DNA of 64,000 nt from Xanthomonas sp. (GCF_017163755.1 NZ_JAFIWC010000004.1:1-64000), one strand, 5' to 3'. Positions 41,504 through 51,142 are shown, numbered from the stretch's first letter. Translations and numbers: made by a program. The notes: a model not told the origin generated them from the letters alone.

Positions 41504-44113
41504 TCACGGCGCGGGCGCATCGATCGCGTCCTCCCGCGGCAGCTCGCGCTGGTTGTAGGTGCTGGCCATCGCATAGCCGTAGGCGCCGGCATCGGCGATC
41601 AGCATCACGTCGTCCGGCGCGGTGCCGGCCGGCAGCCGGCGGCGCTTGCCGAACACGTCGCTGGATTCGCAGATCGGCCCGACCACGTCGAACAGCGCGT
41701 CGGCGTCGTGCTCCAGGCGGCTGAGGTTGACCACGTCGTGCCAGGCGTCGTACAGCGCCGGGCGCACCAGCGCGTTCATGCCCGCGTCCAGGCCGACGCG
41801 GCGGACGCCGTCCTTGTCGATCACCTGGGTGGCGCGCGCCAGCAGCACCCCGGCCTCGCCGACCAGGTAGCGGCCCGGCTCCACCGCCAGGCGGAACGCC
41901 GGGTGCACGGCCTTGACCTCGGCCAGTCCGGCGGCCCAGCTGTCCAGGTCGAACGGTTCGTCGTCGGCGCTGTACGGGATCGGCAGGCCGCCGCCGATGT
42001 CGATGACCTCCACGCTGCCGATGCGCCGCGCGAAGCCGGCCAGTTCGTCGCACATCAGCCGCCAGTGCTGCGAGGTCTCCACTCCGCTGCCCAGGTGCGC
42101 ATGCAGGCCGACGATGCGGATGTCCAGCGCGCGCGCGGCCTCGACGAACTCGTCCACGCGCGTGGCCGACAGGCCGAACTTGGACGCCTTGCCGCCGGTG
42201 TTGACCTTCTCGTGGTGGCCGTCGCCATGGCCCAGGTCGATGCGCAGCCACAGGTTGCGGCCGCGGAACAGGTCCGGCCAGCGCTGCAGCGCCTCGACGT
42301 TGTCGACGGTCACGGTCACGCCCAGCGCGAACGCGGCCTCGTACTCGGTCCTGGGCGCGAAGCTGGGGGTGAACAGCACCCGCCGCGGCGACAGCTCCGG
42401 CAGCGTGTTGAACACCCGCTGCAGCTCGCCGTGGGATACGCACTCCAGGCCGAAGCCTTCCTCCACCAGCGCCTCCAGGATCGCCGGATGCGAGTTGGCC
42501 TTGATCGCGTAGTAGCGCTGGTCGATCGGCGCGATCGCGGCCAGCGCGCGGGCGCGGGCGCGCACCGTCGGCAGGTGGTAGACGTAGCGCGGCGTGCCGG
42601 CCTCGGCCAGGGTCAGCAGGTGCGCGCGCTCCTCGCGCCACCACGGCGTGGGCCGCGGGCGCACGCTGCCGGCGATCTCGCGCCAGCGCGGGCCGAACAC
42701 CTCGGTCTCCTCGACCGGCATCGCGCCGCTGTCGATCAGCTCGGCGTGCAGGATCGGCAGCAGGCCGTCGGCATCGGCCTCGTCGATGACGAAGGTGAGG
42801 TTCAGGTCGTTGGACGACTGCGAGATCATGTGCACGCGCTCGCGGCCGAACGTGGCCCACACGTCCGACAGCTTGTGCAGCAGCGAACGCATGCCGCGCC
42901 CGACCAGGGTGATCGCCGCGCACGGCACGATGACCTTGACCCGGCAGATCTCCGCCAGGTCGGCCGACAACGCGGCCAGCACGTCGGTGTTGACCAGGTT
43001 CTCGCTCGGGTCCAGCGACACGGTGACGTTGGTCTCGGCGGTGCCGATCAGGTCCACCGACAGCCCGTGGCGGGCGAAGCGCGCGAACACGTCGGCCAGG
43101 AAGCCGACCTGCTGCCACATGCCGATGCCTTCCATCGACACCAGCACGATGCCGTTGCGGCGGCTGATCGCCTTGACCCCGGGCACGGTGCGCGCATCGC
43201 CGTCGATGCTGGTGCCGGGCAGATCGGGGCGCTCGGTGTCCAGGATCGCCATCGGCACGCCGCCGTCGCGGCACGGCTTGATCGAGCGCGGGTGCAGCAC
43301 CTTGGCGCCGGTGGTGGCGATTTCCTGCGCCTCGTAGTAGTCCAGCCGGGTCAGCAGGCGCGCGTCGGGCACCTCGCGCGGGTTGGCGCTGAACATGCCC
43401 GGCACGTCGGTCCAGATCTCCACCCGGGCCGCGCCGAGCAGCGCGCCGAAGTACGCCGCCGAGGTGTCCGAGCCGCCGCGGCCGAGGATCGCGGTGCCGC
43501 CGTCGCGGTGCCGGGCGATGAAGCCCTGGGTGATCAGCATGCGCGCGGGCTGGGCGACGAAGCGCGCGCGCCAGTCCGCGTCGGACTGCCACTGGCACGA
43601 CACCGACAGGCGCTTGGACCACTCGCTCTGATTCGGCTGCGGCGGCAGCGCATCCAGCCATTGCCGCGCGTCCATCCAGCCGAAATCCAGGCCGCCGGCG
43701 CGCAGGTACGCCGCGCCCAGCGTCGACGACAGCAGTTCGCCCTGCCCCAGCACCTCGGCCTGCCAGTCCAGCGTGCGCGCTTGCGCGCGCGGATCGGCCA
43801 GCAACCCGCGCAGCGCCGCCAGGCGTTCGCCCAGCACCGCCTCGGCGTCCAGTTCCAGCTCGGCCAGGAAGTCGCGGTGGCGCTGCTCCAGCGCCGCCAC
43901 CCGCTGCGCGCTGTCGGCGGCGCCTTCGGCGATCGCGGTCAGCTCGTTGGTGACCCCGGACAGCGCCGATACCACCACCAGCACCCGCGCCCCAGTTTCC
44001 TCGGCCCGTTTTTTCGCCAGCTTCCCGATCGTGTCCCAGCGATGACGACGCGACACCGAGGTGCCGCCGAACTTGAGGACGATCCAGCGATCGACGTGGG
44101 GGGAAGAGGACAT
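41504..44113 (-). CDS. lysC-lysA fusion: Bifunctional aspartate kinase / diaminopimelate decarboxylase
   Basis: One 869-residue polypeptide joins the first and last enzymes of lysine synthesis. The N-terminal kinase has IVLKFGGTSVSRRHRWDTI, GRGGSDTSAAYFGALLGAARVEIWTDVPGMFSANPREV and an ACT regulatory part (VSMEGIGMWQQVGFLADVFARFARHGLSVDLIGTAETNVTVSLD). The C-terminal PLP decarboxylase has RYYAIKANSHPAILEALVEEGFGLECVSHGEL (PLP lysine), IVGLHAHLGSGVETSQHW, EVIDIGGGLPIPY, VEPGRYLVGEAG and GPICESSDVFGKRR. Such fusions are a known trait of Xanthomonas and Xylella. It supplies or drains diaminopimelate beside the peptidoglycan genes murD2 and murL. Confidence 0.95.
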   Translation of the reverse strand: MSSSPHVDRWIVLKFGGTSVSRRHRWDTIGKLAKKRAEETGARVLVVVSALSGVTNELTAIAEGAADSAQRVAALEQRHRDFLAELELDAEAVLGERLAALRGLLADPRAQARTLDWQAEVLGQGELLSSTLGAAYLRAGGLDFGWMDARQWLDALPPQPNQSEWSKRLSVSCQWQSDADWRARFVAQPARMLITQGFIARHRDGGTAILGRGGSDTSAAYFGALLGAARVEIWTDVPGMFSANPREVPDARLLTRLDYYEAQEIATTGAKVLHPRSIKPCRDGGVPMAILDTERPDLPGTSIDGDARTVPGVKAISRRNGIVLVSMEGIGMWQQVGFLADVFARFARHGLSVDLIGTAETNVTVSLDPSENLVNTDVLAALSADLAEICRVKVIVPCAAITLVGRGMRSLLHKLSDVWATFGRERVHMISQSSNDLNLTFVIDEADADGLLPILHAELIDSGAMPVEETEVFGPRWREIAGSVRPRPTPWWREERAHLLTLAEAGTPRYVYHLPTVRARARALAAIAPIDQRYYAIKANSHPAILEALVEEGFGLECVSHGELQRVFNTLPELSPRRVLFTPSFAPRTEYEAAFALGVTVTVDNVEALQRWPDLFRGRNLWLRIDLGHGDGHHEKVNTGGKASKFGLSATRVDEFVEAARALDIRIVGLHAHLGSGVETSQHWRLMCDELAGFARRIGSVEVIDIGGGLPIPYSADDEPFDLDSWAAGLAEVKAVHPAFRLAVEPGRYLVGEAGVLLARATQVIDKDGVRRVGLDAGMNALVRPALYDAWHDVVNLSRLEHDADALFDVVGPICESSDVFGKRRRLPAGTAPDDVMLIADAGAYGYAMASTYNQRELPREDAIDAPAP

Positions 44114-44510
44114 TTCGTTTGGGGTCTGGTAGTGGGAGGCAGGCCCGGAACGCCGGGCGGAACCTGCGATTCTATGCCAACCTCGGCGCCGCCACGCACT
44201 TGCGCGCCAACCGCGCCGTGTCCCGCTTCTGCAGGGGCCGCGCGCGCTGGCGGCGCATGCGTTCTGCCCGGCCTGCGGCGCCACTGGGGATCCGCCCACA
44301 GCAGCGCCAACGCCGACATCCCGCGCGCCGGCATCGCGGGCAGGCGCTGCCGGGAAGCCGAGCCATGTCGCCAGGCGGGACGAATGGAGCCATGACGGCC
44401 ACGTCCAGATCCGCATCGGTGCCGGGGCCTGGATCGGCGCCAGGCTCAGCCGGTGATCGGCGGCGGCCTCGGTTGCTAAGCTGCGCAGCCCTCCTCCCCT
44501 CGTGGCCGCC
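44114..44510. other. Divergent intergenic stretch
   Basis: About 400 bases between the lysC-lysA start and the PhzF-like start. The open frames are shadows without motifs. It must hold promoters for both directions, but I cannot pick a convincing -35/-10 pair. Confidence 0.4.
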
Positions 44511-45389
44511 ATGACTTCGCGCCGTTTCCTGCAACTGGATGTGTTCTCCCCGCGCCCCGGCGCCGGCAATCCGCTGGCGGTGGTGCTCGATGCGCAGGGC
44601 CTGGACGATCCGGCCATGCAGGCGATCGCGCGCTGGACGCGGCTGCCGGAGACCACCTTCGTGTTCCCGGCCACGCAGCCGGGCGCCGATTACGGCATCC
44701 GCATGTTCAGCCCGCAGAAGGAAGTGCCTTTCGCCGGCCACCCCAGCGTCGGCACCGCGCACGCGGTGCTGGAGGCGGGCATCGCATCACCCCGTGACGG
44801 CCTGCTGGTGCAGGAAGGCATCGCCGGCCTGCTGCCGTTGCGCGTGGACGGGGACGGCGGCGCGCGCAGCATCGCGATCCGCACCCCGCGCGCTCAGGTG
44901 GCCGAAATCGCCGACGCCGCCGATCCGCGCCTGGCCGCCGCGATGCACGATTGGAGGCTGGGCGCGCTGCCGCCGGCGCTGATGGACGGCGGCCGCCGCT
45001 GGTGGCTGGTCGAGATCGCCGACGAGGCCGCGCTGCGCGGCCTGGCGCCGGACTGGGACGCGATCGCCGCGCTGGCGGAGAACACCGGCAGCATGGGCGT
45101 GTTCGCCTATGCGCGCGCATCGGGCCAGGCCTACGCGCTTGCGGTGCGCGCCTTCGTCGGCAACGGCCGCCGCTTCGAGGACGCCGCGTCCGGTGCCGCC
45201 AACGCGGTGCTCGCGGCCTGGCTCGACCATCGCGACGCCCTGCCCGGCTCTGACGGCCGCTACGTCGTCAGCCAGGGCCGCGAAGTCGGCCACGACGCCT
45301 TGCTGACCCTGAGCGTGGACAGCGCCGGCGAGGTCTGGTCCGGCGGCCAGGTGCAGACGGTGATCGACGGACGCATCGACTGGCGCTGA
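44511..45389 (+). CDS. PhzF-family isomerase-like protein
   Basis: The 292-residue protein has the PhzF diaminopimelate-epimerase-like fold with two similar halves: FLQLDVFSPRPGAGNPLAVVLDAQGLDDPAMQAIARWTRLPETTFVFPAT, RMFSPQKEVPFAGHPSVGTAHAVLEAG and, in the second half, FVGNGRRFEDAASGAANAVLAAWLDH. The catalytic Glu lies in LPETTFVF. Most homologues are not phenazine enzymes; without a phenazine cluster here the substrate is unknown. ATG 44511 is preferred over GTG 44502. Confidence 0.88.
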   Translation: MTSRRFLQLDVFSPRPGAGNPLAVVLDAQGLDDPAMQAIARWTRLPETTFVFPATQPGADYGIRMFSPQKEVPFAGHPSVGTAHAVLEAGIASPRDGLLVQEGIAGLLPLRVDGDGGARSIAIRTPRAQVAEIADAADPRLAAAMHDWRLGALPPALMDGGRRWWLVEIADEAALRGLAPDWDAIAALAENTGSMGVFAYARASGQAYALAVRAFVGNGRRFEDAASGAANAVLAAWLDHRDALPGSDGRYVVSQGREVGHDALLTLSVDSAGEVWSGGQVQTVIDGRIDWR

Positions 45390-45655
45390 GCCGGGTCGCT
45401 GCCGCCGCGCAACCGGCGCGACGCCCGTCGCAGGGTCCAGATTCGCCGAGCGATGCGCCAGGCACGCACTGGCCAGGGCGACCGGCTGGATGATTCAGGC
45501 ACGCACCATGTCGGCCGCGATCCCTGGCAACGGCGCACGCCAGGTCCCGGCAATGGGCATCCGGCCAGGACAGTACGCGCGCACTGCGCCCCCGTGAGGG
45601 TCACGGATGAGTCGGAAACGTCCAGGCCGCCAAGCGGCCCGGACCGTCATCCGGC

Positions 45656-46447
45656 TCACAGCGCCAGACCGCAAGCCCGGCGAATCGCGATCTGCACGGG
45701 GGATGGCGGCAGCGCCGGATCGAAGTCCGCTTTGGGCAACAACGGCGGCTGCGCCATGAAGCGAGGCTGTTTCCCCCGGTGGGATTGCGCGGCATGGACC
45801 AGGAACGGATGGCATAGATAGACGGTGCCCGCCGCGCCGGTGGCCACCTCGATTTGGCAGTCCCGCGTGGAAGCGTAGCCGTCAGCCGACAGCTGCCTGA
45901 GCGTCGCGCCCGCGGCGCCATAGGGCAGCAACTGCCGCGCAATGGCGCGATGCGAACCTTTGCGTATCCGGGTGGGCGCATCGGCCGGACCGACATCGGA
46001 GAGCAGGAAGAGCATCAACAATGCCCTGCCGCTGCTGCGCACGTTCGCCCGCCACTCCATGAAGTCCGGATGGTCGGCACCGAAGCTCACATCCACATGC
46101 CAGCCATCATCGCCAGGGGCCTGCGACGAAGGGAAGCGGATCGGGAACGTTCCCAATCCGGTTGGCGCGATCCAGCGCCCTTCTCCGACGAGTTGATCGT
46201 AGGCCTTGTGCAATCGCGGCGTATTGGCAGCTTCGATGAACGGCGGCGAAAACTTCGACGCCACACGGACCACCGGCGCGGTCCAGTTGGCCGGAGCATC
46301 CGCCGACAGACCGATCTCCGCCCACAATTCGTCCCTGCATCGGGCCGCGGTGTCGGTGCTGAAGGCATGTTCGACCTTGACGAAGCCGTCTTCCATGAAG
46401 CGCTGGATCTGCTGGCCAGTCAGGCCACCATGTTCGATTCTGTGCAT
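45656..46447 (-). CDS. Phytanoyl-CoA dioxygenase (PhyH)-family protein
   Basis: This 263-residue Fe(II)/2-oxoglutarate oxygenase-like protein has the HxD pair at His117-Asp119 (GWHVDVSFGADHPDF). The distal His218 and 2-oxoglutarate-binding Arg229 are in YLCHPFLVHAAQSHRGKQPRFMAQPPL, so the facial triad looks complete. The substrate is unknown. ATG 46447 is chosen over an upstream Met because the family start MHRIEHGGLTGQQIQRFMEDGFVKVEHAFS fits. Gaps of about 270 and 420 bases surround it, so it is likely monocistronic. The 45390-45655 gap shows nothing recognisable. Confidence 0.83.
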   Translation of the reverse strand: MHRIEHGGLTGQQIQRFMEDGFVKVEHAFSTDTAARCRDELWAEIGLSADAPANWTAPVVRVASKFSPPFIEAANTPRLHKAYDQLVGEGRWIAPTGLGTFPIRFPSSQAPGDDGWHVDVSFGADHPDFMEWRANVRSSGRALLMLFLLSDVGPADAPTRIRKGSHRAIARQLLPYGAAGATLRQLSADGYASTRDCQIEVATGAAGTVYLCHPFLVHAAQSHRGKQPRFMAQPPLLPKADFDPALPPSPVQIAIRRACGLAL

Positions 46448-46865
46448 CGTTCGTTCTCCATGCGGCTGCCGCATCGGCGGCCACGCTGTTGATCCGTTCG
46501 GCGCAATCGCGCCGCTACGACCTGGGTCGCTTTCAGACCAGCGGGAAGAACGTGGACATGAACATCATGCAACCTATTGGATCAAGGCTGAGGGCAAGGC
46601 CGGTTCGAGCACACGGCCGCCACCTGGCAGCGCGCGCAGAACAGCGTACATGAATTTCCGCGTCGCACCGAAGCCAGGTGGCGGGACCGAACCGGGCAGC
46701 GATGCCAGAACGGCGCCGGGCGCCGGCCACACGAGCGCCCGCCACCCGTCGGCCACCAGCGAGGCTCCACGCTTTATCTGTTCGGACTGCCGTCGCCACC
46801 TGTCGTTGCGATACGCGATTTCATCGGCTCACCCGTTTGGTGCTGAGGTAGCGCACGCGGCCAGG
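46448..46865. other. Intergenic stretch
   Basis: No supported gene. A minus-strand frame at 46533-46799 (about 88 residues) has no motif, signal peptide or ribosome site. The stretch precedes the PhyH-like gene. Confidence 0.4.
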
Positions 46866-47513
46866 TCAATCCGGCAGCACGTCCACGCGCACGCGGATGC
46901 GGTCGCCCGGGCGCTGTTCGCTGCGCGTGTGGTAGTAGCGGCCGCCGTACTCATAGGTGACGTCGTAGCCGTCGATGCGGTCGTAGCTCTCGCTGCGGTA
47001 GGCGACCGGCTCGCACACGCTCACCGTGCCGCGGACCGGGGCGCTGCGCACGTTGCTGTCGTAGATCGAGCGGCCGCCCAGGCCGCCGACCATGGTGCCC
47101 ACCGCGGTGCCCAGGAACCGGCCGTTGCCGCCGCCCACGCGGCTGCCGAGCACCGCGCCGGCGATGCCGCCGACCACGGTGGCGGCGCTGCGCCCGCCTT
47201 CGGTGCCGCGGTAGCCATCGTTGCGGTAGGCATCGCCGCCGTAGCCGTTGTCGTAGTAGCCGTCGCCGCGATAGCCGTCTTCGGCGTATTCGCCGGACGC
47301 CGGGCGCTCGTAGCAGCGCTCTTCGGTCTGGCGCGGACCGCGCACCGGCACGATGATCGGGTCGGCGCGGACCACCCGCGCATAGTCGTAGGCGCCGCTG
47401 CGGGCATAGCCGCGATCGTGGTAGTCGTCGTAGCGGCCGTAGTCCTGCGCGGCGGCATTGCCGCACACGCCGACCAGCGCGGCGGCCAACAGACAGAAGG
47501 AGAGCTTGTGCAT
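46866..47513 (-). CDS. Glycine-zipper (2TM-like) envelope protein
   Basis: The 215-residue exported protein has a signal peptide (MHKLSFCLLAAALVGVCGNAAAQ). A Tyr/Asp/Arg-rich low-complexity segment with GY/GDGYYDNGYGGDAYRNDGYRG repeats follows. The glycine zipper SAATVVGGIAGAVLGSRVGGGNGRFLGTAVGTMVGGLGGRSIYD is of the kind seen in RcnB/SlyB-like outer-membrane proteins. The C-terminal YDVTYEYGGRYYHTRSEQRPGDRIRVRVDVLPD resembles the end of many such proteins. The exact role is unknown; homologues often respond to envelope stress. Confidence 0.82.
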   Translation of the reverse strand: MHKLSFCLLAAALVGVCGNAAAQDYGRYDDYHDRGYARSGAYDYARVVRADPIIVPVRGPRQTEERCYERPASGEYAEDGYRGDGYYDNGYGGDAYRNDGYRGTEGGRSAATVVGGIAGAVLGSRVGGGNGRFLGTAVGTMVGGLGGRSIYDSNVRSAPVRGTVSVCEPVAYRSESYDRIDGYDVTYEYGGRYYHTRSEQRPGDRIRVRVDVLPD

Positions 47514-47654
47514 GGCGAAGGTCCCAGGCGCGTGGATCGCGCCAGGGCATGCTCGGCCCGGCGCGGTGAAACCGCCCTGAACTCCAGGGCCTGCGCGCGC
47601 GGTGTTTAGCCTCGCGACAGCTGGGCGTGGAGGCCGACGCGCGCGCCGCATGCG

Positions 47655-47681
47655 AAAAAAAGGCCGGCATCGCGCCGGCCT
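47655..47681 (-). terminator. Intrinsic terminator of osmC
   Basis: AGGCCGGC (47661-47668) and GCCGGCCT (47674-47681) form a stem with a five-base loop. On the minus strand a run of seven T follows (47661-47655). It sits 25 bases after the OsmC stop. Confidence 0.88.
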
Positions 47682-47706
47682 TCTGGATCCGCGCAGCGCG
47701 GAAGAC

Positions 47707-48138
47707 TCAGCCCAGTTCGGCGTCCAGGCTGATCGGCACCGCGCTCAGCGCCTTGGACACCGGGCAGTTCTGCTTGGCGTCGTCGGCGATCGCGCGGAAC
47801 TGCGCGGCCTCGATGTTCGGCACCACGGCCTTGACCTTGAGCCGGATCTGCGACAGCTGCGGACCGCCTTCCATCGACAGGTCGACCTCGGCGCGGGTAT
47901 CCAGCGAAGTCGGCGGGAACCCGGCTTCGCCCAGCTTGGCCGACAGCGCCATGGTGAAGCAGCCGGCATGCGCGGCGGCGATCAGTTCTTCCGGATTGGT
48001 GCCCTTCTCGTCGCCGAAGCGGCTGCTGAAGGCATAGCGGGTGTTTTCCAGCAGGCCGCTCTGCGGCGTGCTCAGCTGTCCCTTGCCGGTCTTGAGGTCG
48101 CCTTCCCAGTGCGCGGTGGCGTGACGCGAGATGCCCAT
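47707..48138 (-). CDS. OsmC-family peroxiredoxin
   Basis: This 143-residue thiol peroxidase acts on organic hydroperoxides. It begins GISRHATAHWEGDLKTGKGQLSTPQSGLLENTRYAFSSRFGDEKGTNPEELIAAAHAGCFTMAL, with peroxidatic Cys60, and has the resolving Cys125 in AKQNCPVSKAL. The start at ATG 48138 fits the family. It is monocistronic with its own terminator, upstream and divergent from the EF-G paralogue. Confidence 0.93.
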   Translation of the reverse strand: MGISRHATAHWEGDLKTGKGQLSTPQSGLLENTRYAFSSRFGDEKGTNPEELIAAAHAGCFTMALSAKLGEAGFPPTSLDTRAEVDLSMEGGPQLSQIRLKVKAVVPNIEAAQFRAIADDAKQNCPVSKALSAVPISLDAELG

Positions 48139-48344
48139 GTTGTTGCTCCTGTTGACGGATGAGGCGCCCAGCTTAGGGCAGCGCGCGTTACGGCCTTGTG
48201 CGGCGCAGCGCGCGCGGCGCGACATGCGCGCGCTACAGTGGCGTCCCGCCATGCGCCCCCACCCGCCCTCGCCGGCACGTCGGCGATGCGCCGAGGGGAC
48301 CTCCGTGACGGCCTTTCGATCCAGCTCGCATGGAGAACGGCCTC

Positions 48345-50390
48345 ATGACGTACCGCACCCAGGACATCCGCAACGTGGCCCTCGCCGGCCACCCCGGCGC
48401 CGGCAAGACCACCTTGTTCGAGGCGCTGCTGCACGCCGGCGGCACGTTGCAGGCGCCGGGCAGCATCGAACGCGGCAACACGGTGTCCGACCACGATCCG
48501 CTGGAGCGCCAGCGCGGCCATTCGATCGACAGCGCGATCGCCGCGATCGACCGCGACGGCATGCACCTGAACCTGATCGACACCCCCGGCTATCCGGAGT
48601 TCCGCGGCGCGACGCTGTCGGCGCTGGCGGTGGTGGAGACCGCGCTGATCGTGGTGGATGCCGCGCGCGGAATCGAGCACGGCACCCGCCGCCTGCTGCA
48701 GCGCGCCGGCGAACGCGGCCTGTGCCGGGCGATCGCGATCAACAAGATCGACCAGGACGGGCTGGACTGCGCGGCGCTGCTGGCGCAGCTGCGCAGCGAG
48801 TTTGGCAACGTGGTGCTGCCGGTCAACCTGCCGGCCGACGGCGGCCGGCGGGTGGTCGAATGCTTCGCCGGCAGCGACGCATCCAGCGACCTGGGCCCGG
48901 TCGCCGAATGGCACCAGCGCATCGTCGACCAGGTGGTGGAGATCGACGAGCGCACGATGGAGCGCTACCTGGACCGCGGCGAGGCCGGGGTCGGCGCCGA
49001 CGAGCTGCACGCCGCGTTCGAGCAGTGCCTGCGCGAAGGCCACCTGATCCCGGTGCTGTTCGTGTCCGCGCGCAGCGGCGCCGGCCTGCACGCGCTGCTC
49101 GACGTGGCCGCGCGCCTGCTGCCCAATCCGGCCGAGGGCAACCCGCCGGCGTTCGTCGCGCCCGGCGCCGACGGCGCGCAGCCGCTGGCCGTCGCGCCCG
49201 ATCCGCAGGCGCCGCTGGTCGCCGATGTCTTCAAGATCGTCAACGATCCCTTCGTCGGCAAGATCGGCGTGCTGCGCGTCTACCAGGGCACGCTGCGCAA
49301 GGAGATGCCCTTGCTGGTCGACGACGCGCGCAAGCCGATCAAGGCCAGCCACCTGTTCCGCGTGCACGGCAGGGAGCACCTGCCGGTGGAGCAGCTGATC
49401 GCCGGCGACATCGGCGCGATCGCCAAGGCCGAGACGGTGCATTTCGACGCGGTGCTGCACGACCACCCGGCGCCGGACGGGCTGCACCTGGCGCCGATCG
49501 ACTTCCCGCGGCCGATGTTCGGCCTGGCGATCGCGCCGGCCAGCCGCGGCCAGGAACAGAAACTGGCGCTGGCGCTGGAAAAGCTGGCGCAGGAAGACCC
49601 CGCGTTCCGGGTCGAGCACTCGGCCGAACTGAACGAGACGGTGATCCACGGCCTGTCCGACCTGCATCTGCGGGTGATGCTCGAGCGCCTGCGCGAGCGC
49701 CACGGCGTGGAGGTCGCCACGCATCCGCCGCGCATCGCCTACCGCGAGACCATCGCCGCCGCCGCCGAAGGCCACCACCGGCACAAGAAGCAGACCGGCG
49801 GCGCCGGCCAGTTCGGCGAAGTGTTCCTGCGCGTGGCGCCGCTGCCGCGCGGCGCCGGCTTCGAGTTCGTCGACGAGGTCAAGGGCGGCAGCATTCCCGG
49901 GCAGTTCCTGCCGGCGGTGGAAAAAGGCGTGCGCCAGGTGCTGGAGGCCGGCGCGATCGCCGGGTTCCCGATGCAGGACCTGCGCGTGGTGGTCTACGAC
50001 GGCCGCCACCATCCGGTCGACAGCAAGGAGGTGGCCTTCGTCAGCGCCGGCAAGAAGGCCTTCCTCGACGCCATCGGCAAGGCCTCGCCGCAGGTGCTGG
50101 AGCCGATAGTGGCGCTGGAGATCGGCGCACCGGAGGCGCAGGCAGGCGACGTCACCGGCACCCTGGCGGCCAAGCGCGCGCGCATCCACGGCACCGACAG
50201 CGGCGACGGACAGATCGTGATCCGCGCGCAGGTGCCGCTGTCGGAGCTGGACGGCTATGCCGCCGAGCTCAAATCGCTGACCGCCGGCCAGGGCCGCTAC
50301 GCGCTGGATTTCAGCCACTACGAAGCGGTGCCGCCGGCGCTGCAGCAGCGCCTGGTCGCCGCCTGGCAGCGTCATGCCGAAGAGGAATGA
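48345..50390 (+). CDS. Elongation factor G paralogue (EF-G2-like GTPase)
   Basis: The 681-residue translational GTPase has P-loop GHPGAGKT (15-22), an altered switch I (RGHSIDSA, residues 57-64, where EF-G has RGITI), DTPGYPEF (79-86) and NKID. The downstream domains include the domain IV segment HHRHKKQTGGAGQFGEVFLRVAPLPRGAGFEFVDEVKGGSIPGQFLPAVEKGV. The usual catalytic His of DTPGH is Tyr83, as in Thermus EF-G-2. GGAG nine bases before ATG 48345 favours that start; ATG 48330 is the alternative. It has no ribosomal-protein neighbours, so it is an accessory factor rather than the main fusA. Confidence 0.88.
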   Translation: MTYRTQDIRNVALAGHPGAGKTTLFEALLHAGGTLQAPGSIERGNTVSDHDPLERQRGHSIDSAIAAIDRDGMHLNLIDTPGYPEFRGATLSALAVVETALIVVDAARGIEHGTRRLLQRAGERGLCRAIAINKIDQDGLDCAALLAQLRSEFGNVVLPVNLPADGGRRVVECFAGSDASSDLGPVAEWHQRIVDQVVEIDERTMERYLDRGEAGVGADELHAAFEQCLREGHLIPVLFVSARSGAGLHALLDVAARLLPNPAEGNPPAFVAPGADGAQPLAVAPDPQAPLVADVFKIVNDPFVGKIGVLRVYQGTLRKEMPLLVDDARKPIKASHLFRVHGREHLPVEQLIAGDIGAIAKAETVHFDAVLHDHPAPDGLHLAPIDFPRPMFGLAIAPASRGQEQKLALALEKLAQEDPAFRVEHSAELNETVIHGLSDLHLRVMLERLRERHGVEVATHPPRIAYRETIAAAAEGHHRHKKQTGGAGQFGEVFLRVAPLPRGAGFEFVDEVKGGSIPGQFLPAVEKGVRQVLEAGAIAGFPMQDLRVVVYDGRHHPVDSKEVAFVSAGKKAFLDAIGKASPQVLEPIVALEIGAPEAQAGDVTGTLAAKRARIHGTDSGDGQIVIRAQVPLSELDGYAAELKSLTAGQGRYALDFSHYEAVPPALQQRLVAAWQRHAEEE

Positions 50391-50487
50391 CGCCATGCGC
50401 GGGCGCGGCGCGGCAGCCGAAAGCGGCGCCGAAAGCGAAAAAAACGCCGCCGAAGCAATTTTTCCGCGCTTTTTTGCCGATTGCCTA

Positions 50488-50516
50488 TTGGCGCGGCGTA
50501 GCACATGCCCTACATT
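50488..50516 (+). promoter_or_regulatory. Probable sigma-70 promoter of the HU-like gene
   Basis: TTGGCG (50488-50493) and TACATT (50511-50516) are 17 bases apart and 60 bases before the ATG. Confidence 0.5.
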
Positions 50517-50576
50517 TCGCCATGCCGACGGGGTCGGCGCGACCCAACCACCAACCGTTTACGGAATCAGGACATC

Positions 50577-50975
50577 ATGGCAAAGACCGCTAAAAAGGCT
50601 GCTCCCAAGAAGGCAGCGAAGAAAGTAGCCACCAAGGCCGCCGCCAAGCCGGCCGCCCCCAAGCCGATCAAGGACGCACTGAGCAAGTCGGCGCTCGTCG
50701 CGCACATCGCAGAAACCAGCGGCGTCGTCGCCAAGGACGTCCGCGCGGTGATGGCCTCGCTGGAACAGGCCGTGGCCGGTTCGGTCAGCAAGAAGGGTGC
50801 CGGTTCGTTCACCCTGCCGGGCCTGCTGAAGATCACCGCCGTCAACGTGCCGGCCAAGCCGAAGCGCAAGGGCATCAACCCGTTCACCAAGGAAGAGCAG
50901 TGGTTCGCCGCCAAGCCCGCCAGCATCAAGCTGAAGGTGCGCCCGCTGAAGAAGCTCAAGGACGCCGCGCTCTGA
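50577..50975 (+). CDS. HU-family DNA-binding protein with histone-H1-like tail
   Basis: The 132-residue protein starts with a Lys/Ala/Pro-rich tail (AKTAKKAAPKKAAKKVATKAAAKPAAPKP, residues 2-30) like eukaryotic linker histones. An HU/IHF domain follows: IKDALSKSALVAHIAETSGVVAKDVRAVMASLEQAVAGSVSKKGAGSFTLPGLLKITAVNVPAKPKRKGINPFTKEEQWFAAKPASIKLKVRPLKKLKDA. It should bind and bend or compact nucleoid DNA. Its strong promoter and stand-alone position suggest high expression. Confidence 0.93.
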   Translation: MAKTAKKAAPKKAAKKVATKAAAKPAAPKPIKDALSKSALVAHIAETSGVVAKDVRAVMASLEQAVAGSVSKKGAGSFTLPGLLKITAVNVPAKPKRKGINPFTKEEQWFAAKPASIKLKVRPLKKLKDAAL

Positions 50976-51008
50976 GCCGCGACGCCTGATCCAGGCAAGC
51001 ATCCCGAC

Positions 51009-51028
51009 GAGACGGCCAAGGCCGTCTC
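51009..51028 (+). terminator. Hairpin after the HU-like gene
   Basis: GAGACGGCC (51009-51017) pairs with GGCCGTCTC (51020-51028). The following bases GTCTCGTTTC contain only a short T-run, so termination strength is uncertain. Confidence 0.5.
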
Positions 51029-51142
51029 GTCTCGTTTCGGGCCTGCGACGCGCGCGTTGCTGCGGCTGCTCCGGCCGGGTTGACGGCCTGCTAAGGCAAA
51101 GCCGGCTATAACGTCCGACTCCAACCATCAGGAATCGCGTGC

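Noticed and set aside
44511-45389. Phenazine biosynthesis
   Set aside because: Only the PhzF fold is present; no other phz gene is nearby and most PhzF homologues have other roles.
48072-50504. 810-residue minus-strand frame
   Set aside because: It is antisense to the EF-G paralogue, with no motif and a composition typical of reverse-strand shadows; the plus-strand frame has all the GTPase motifs.
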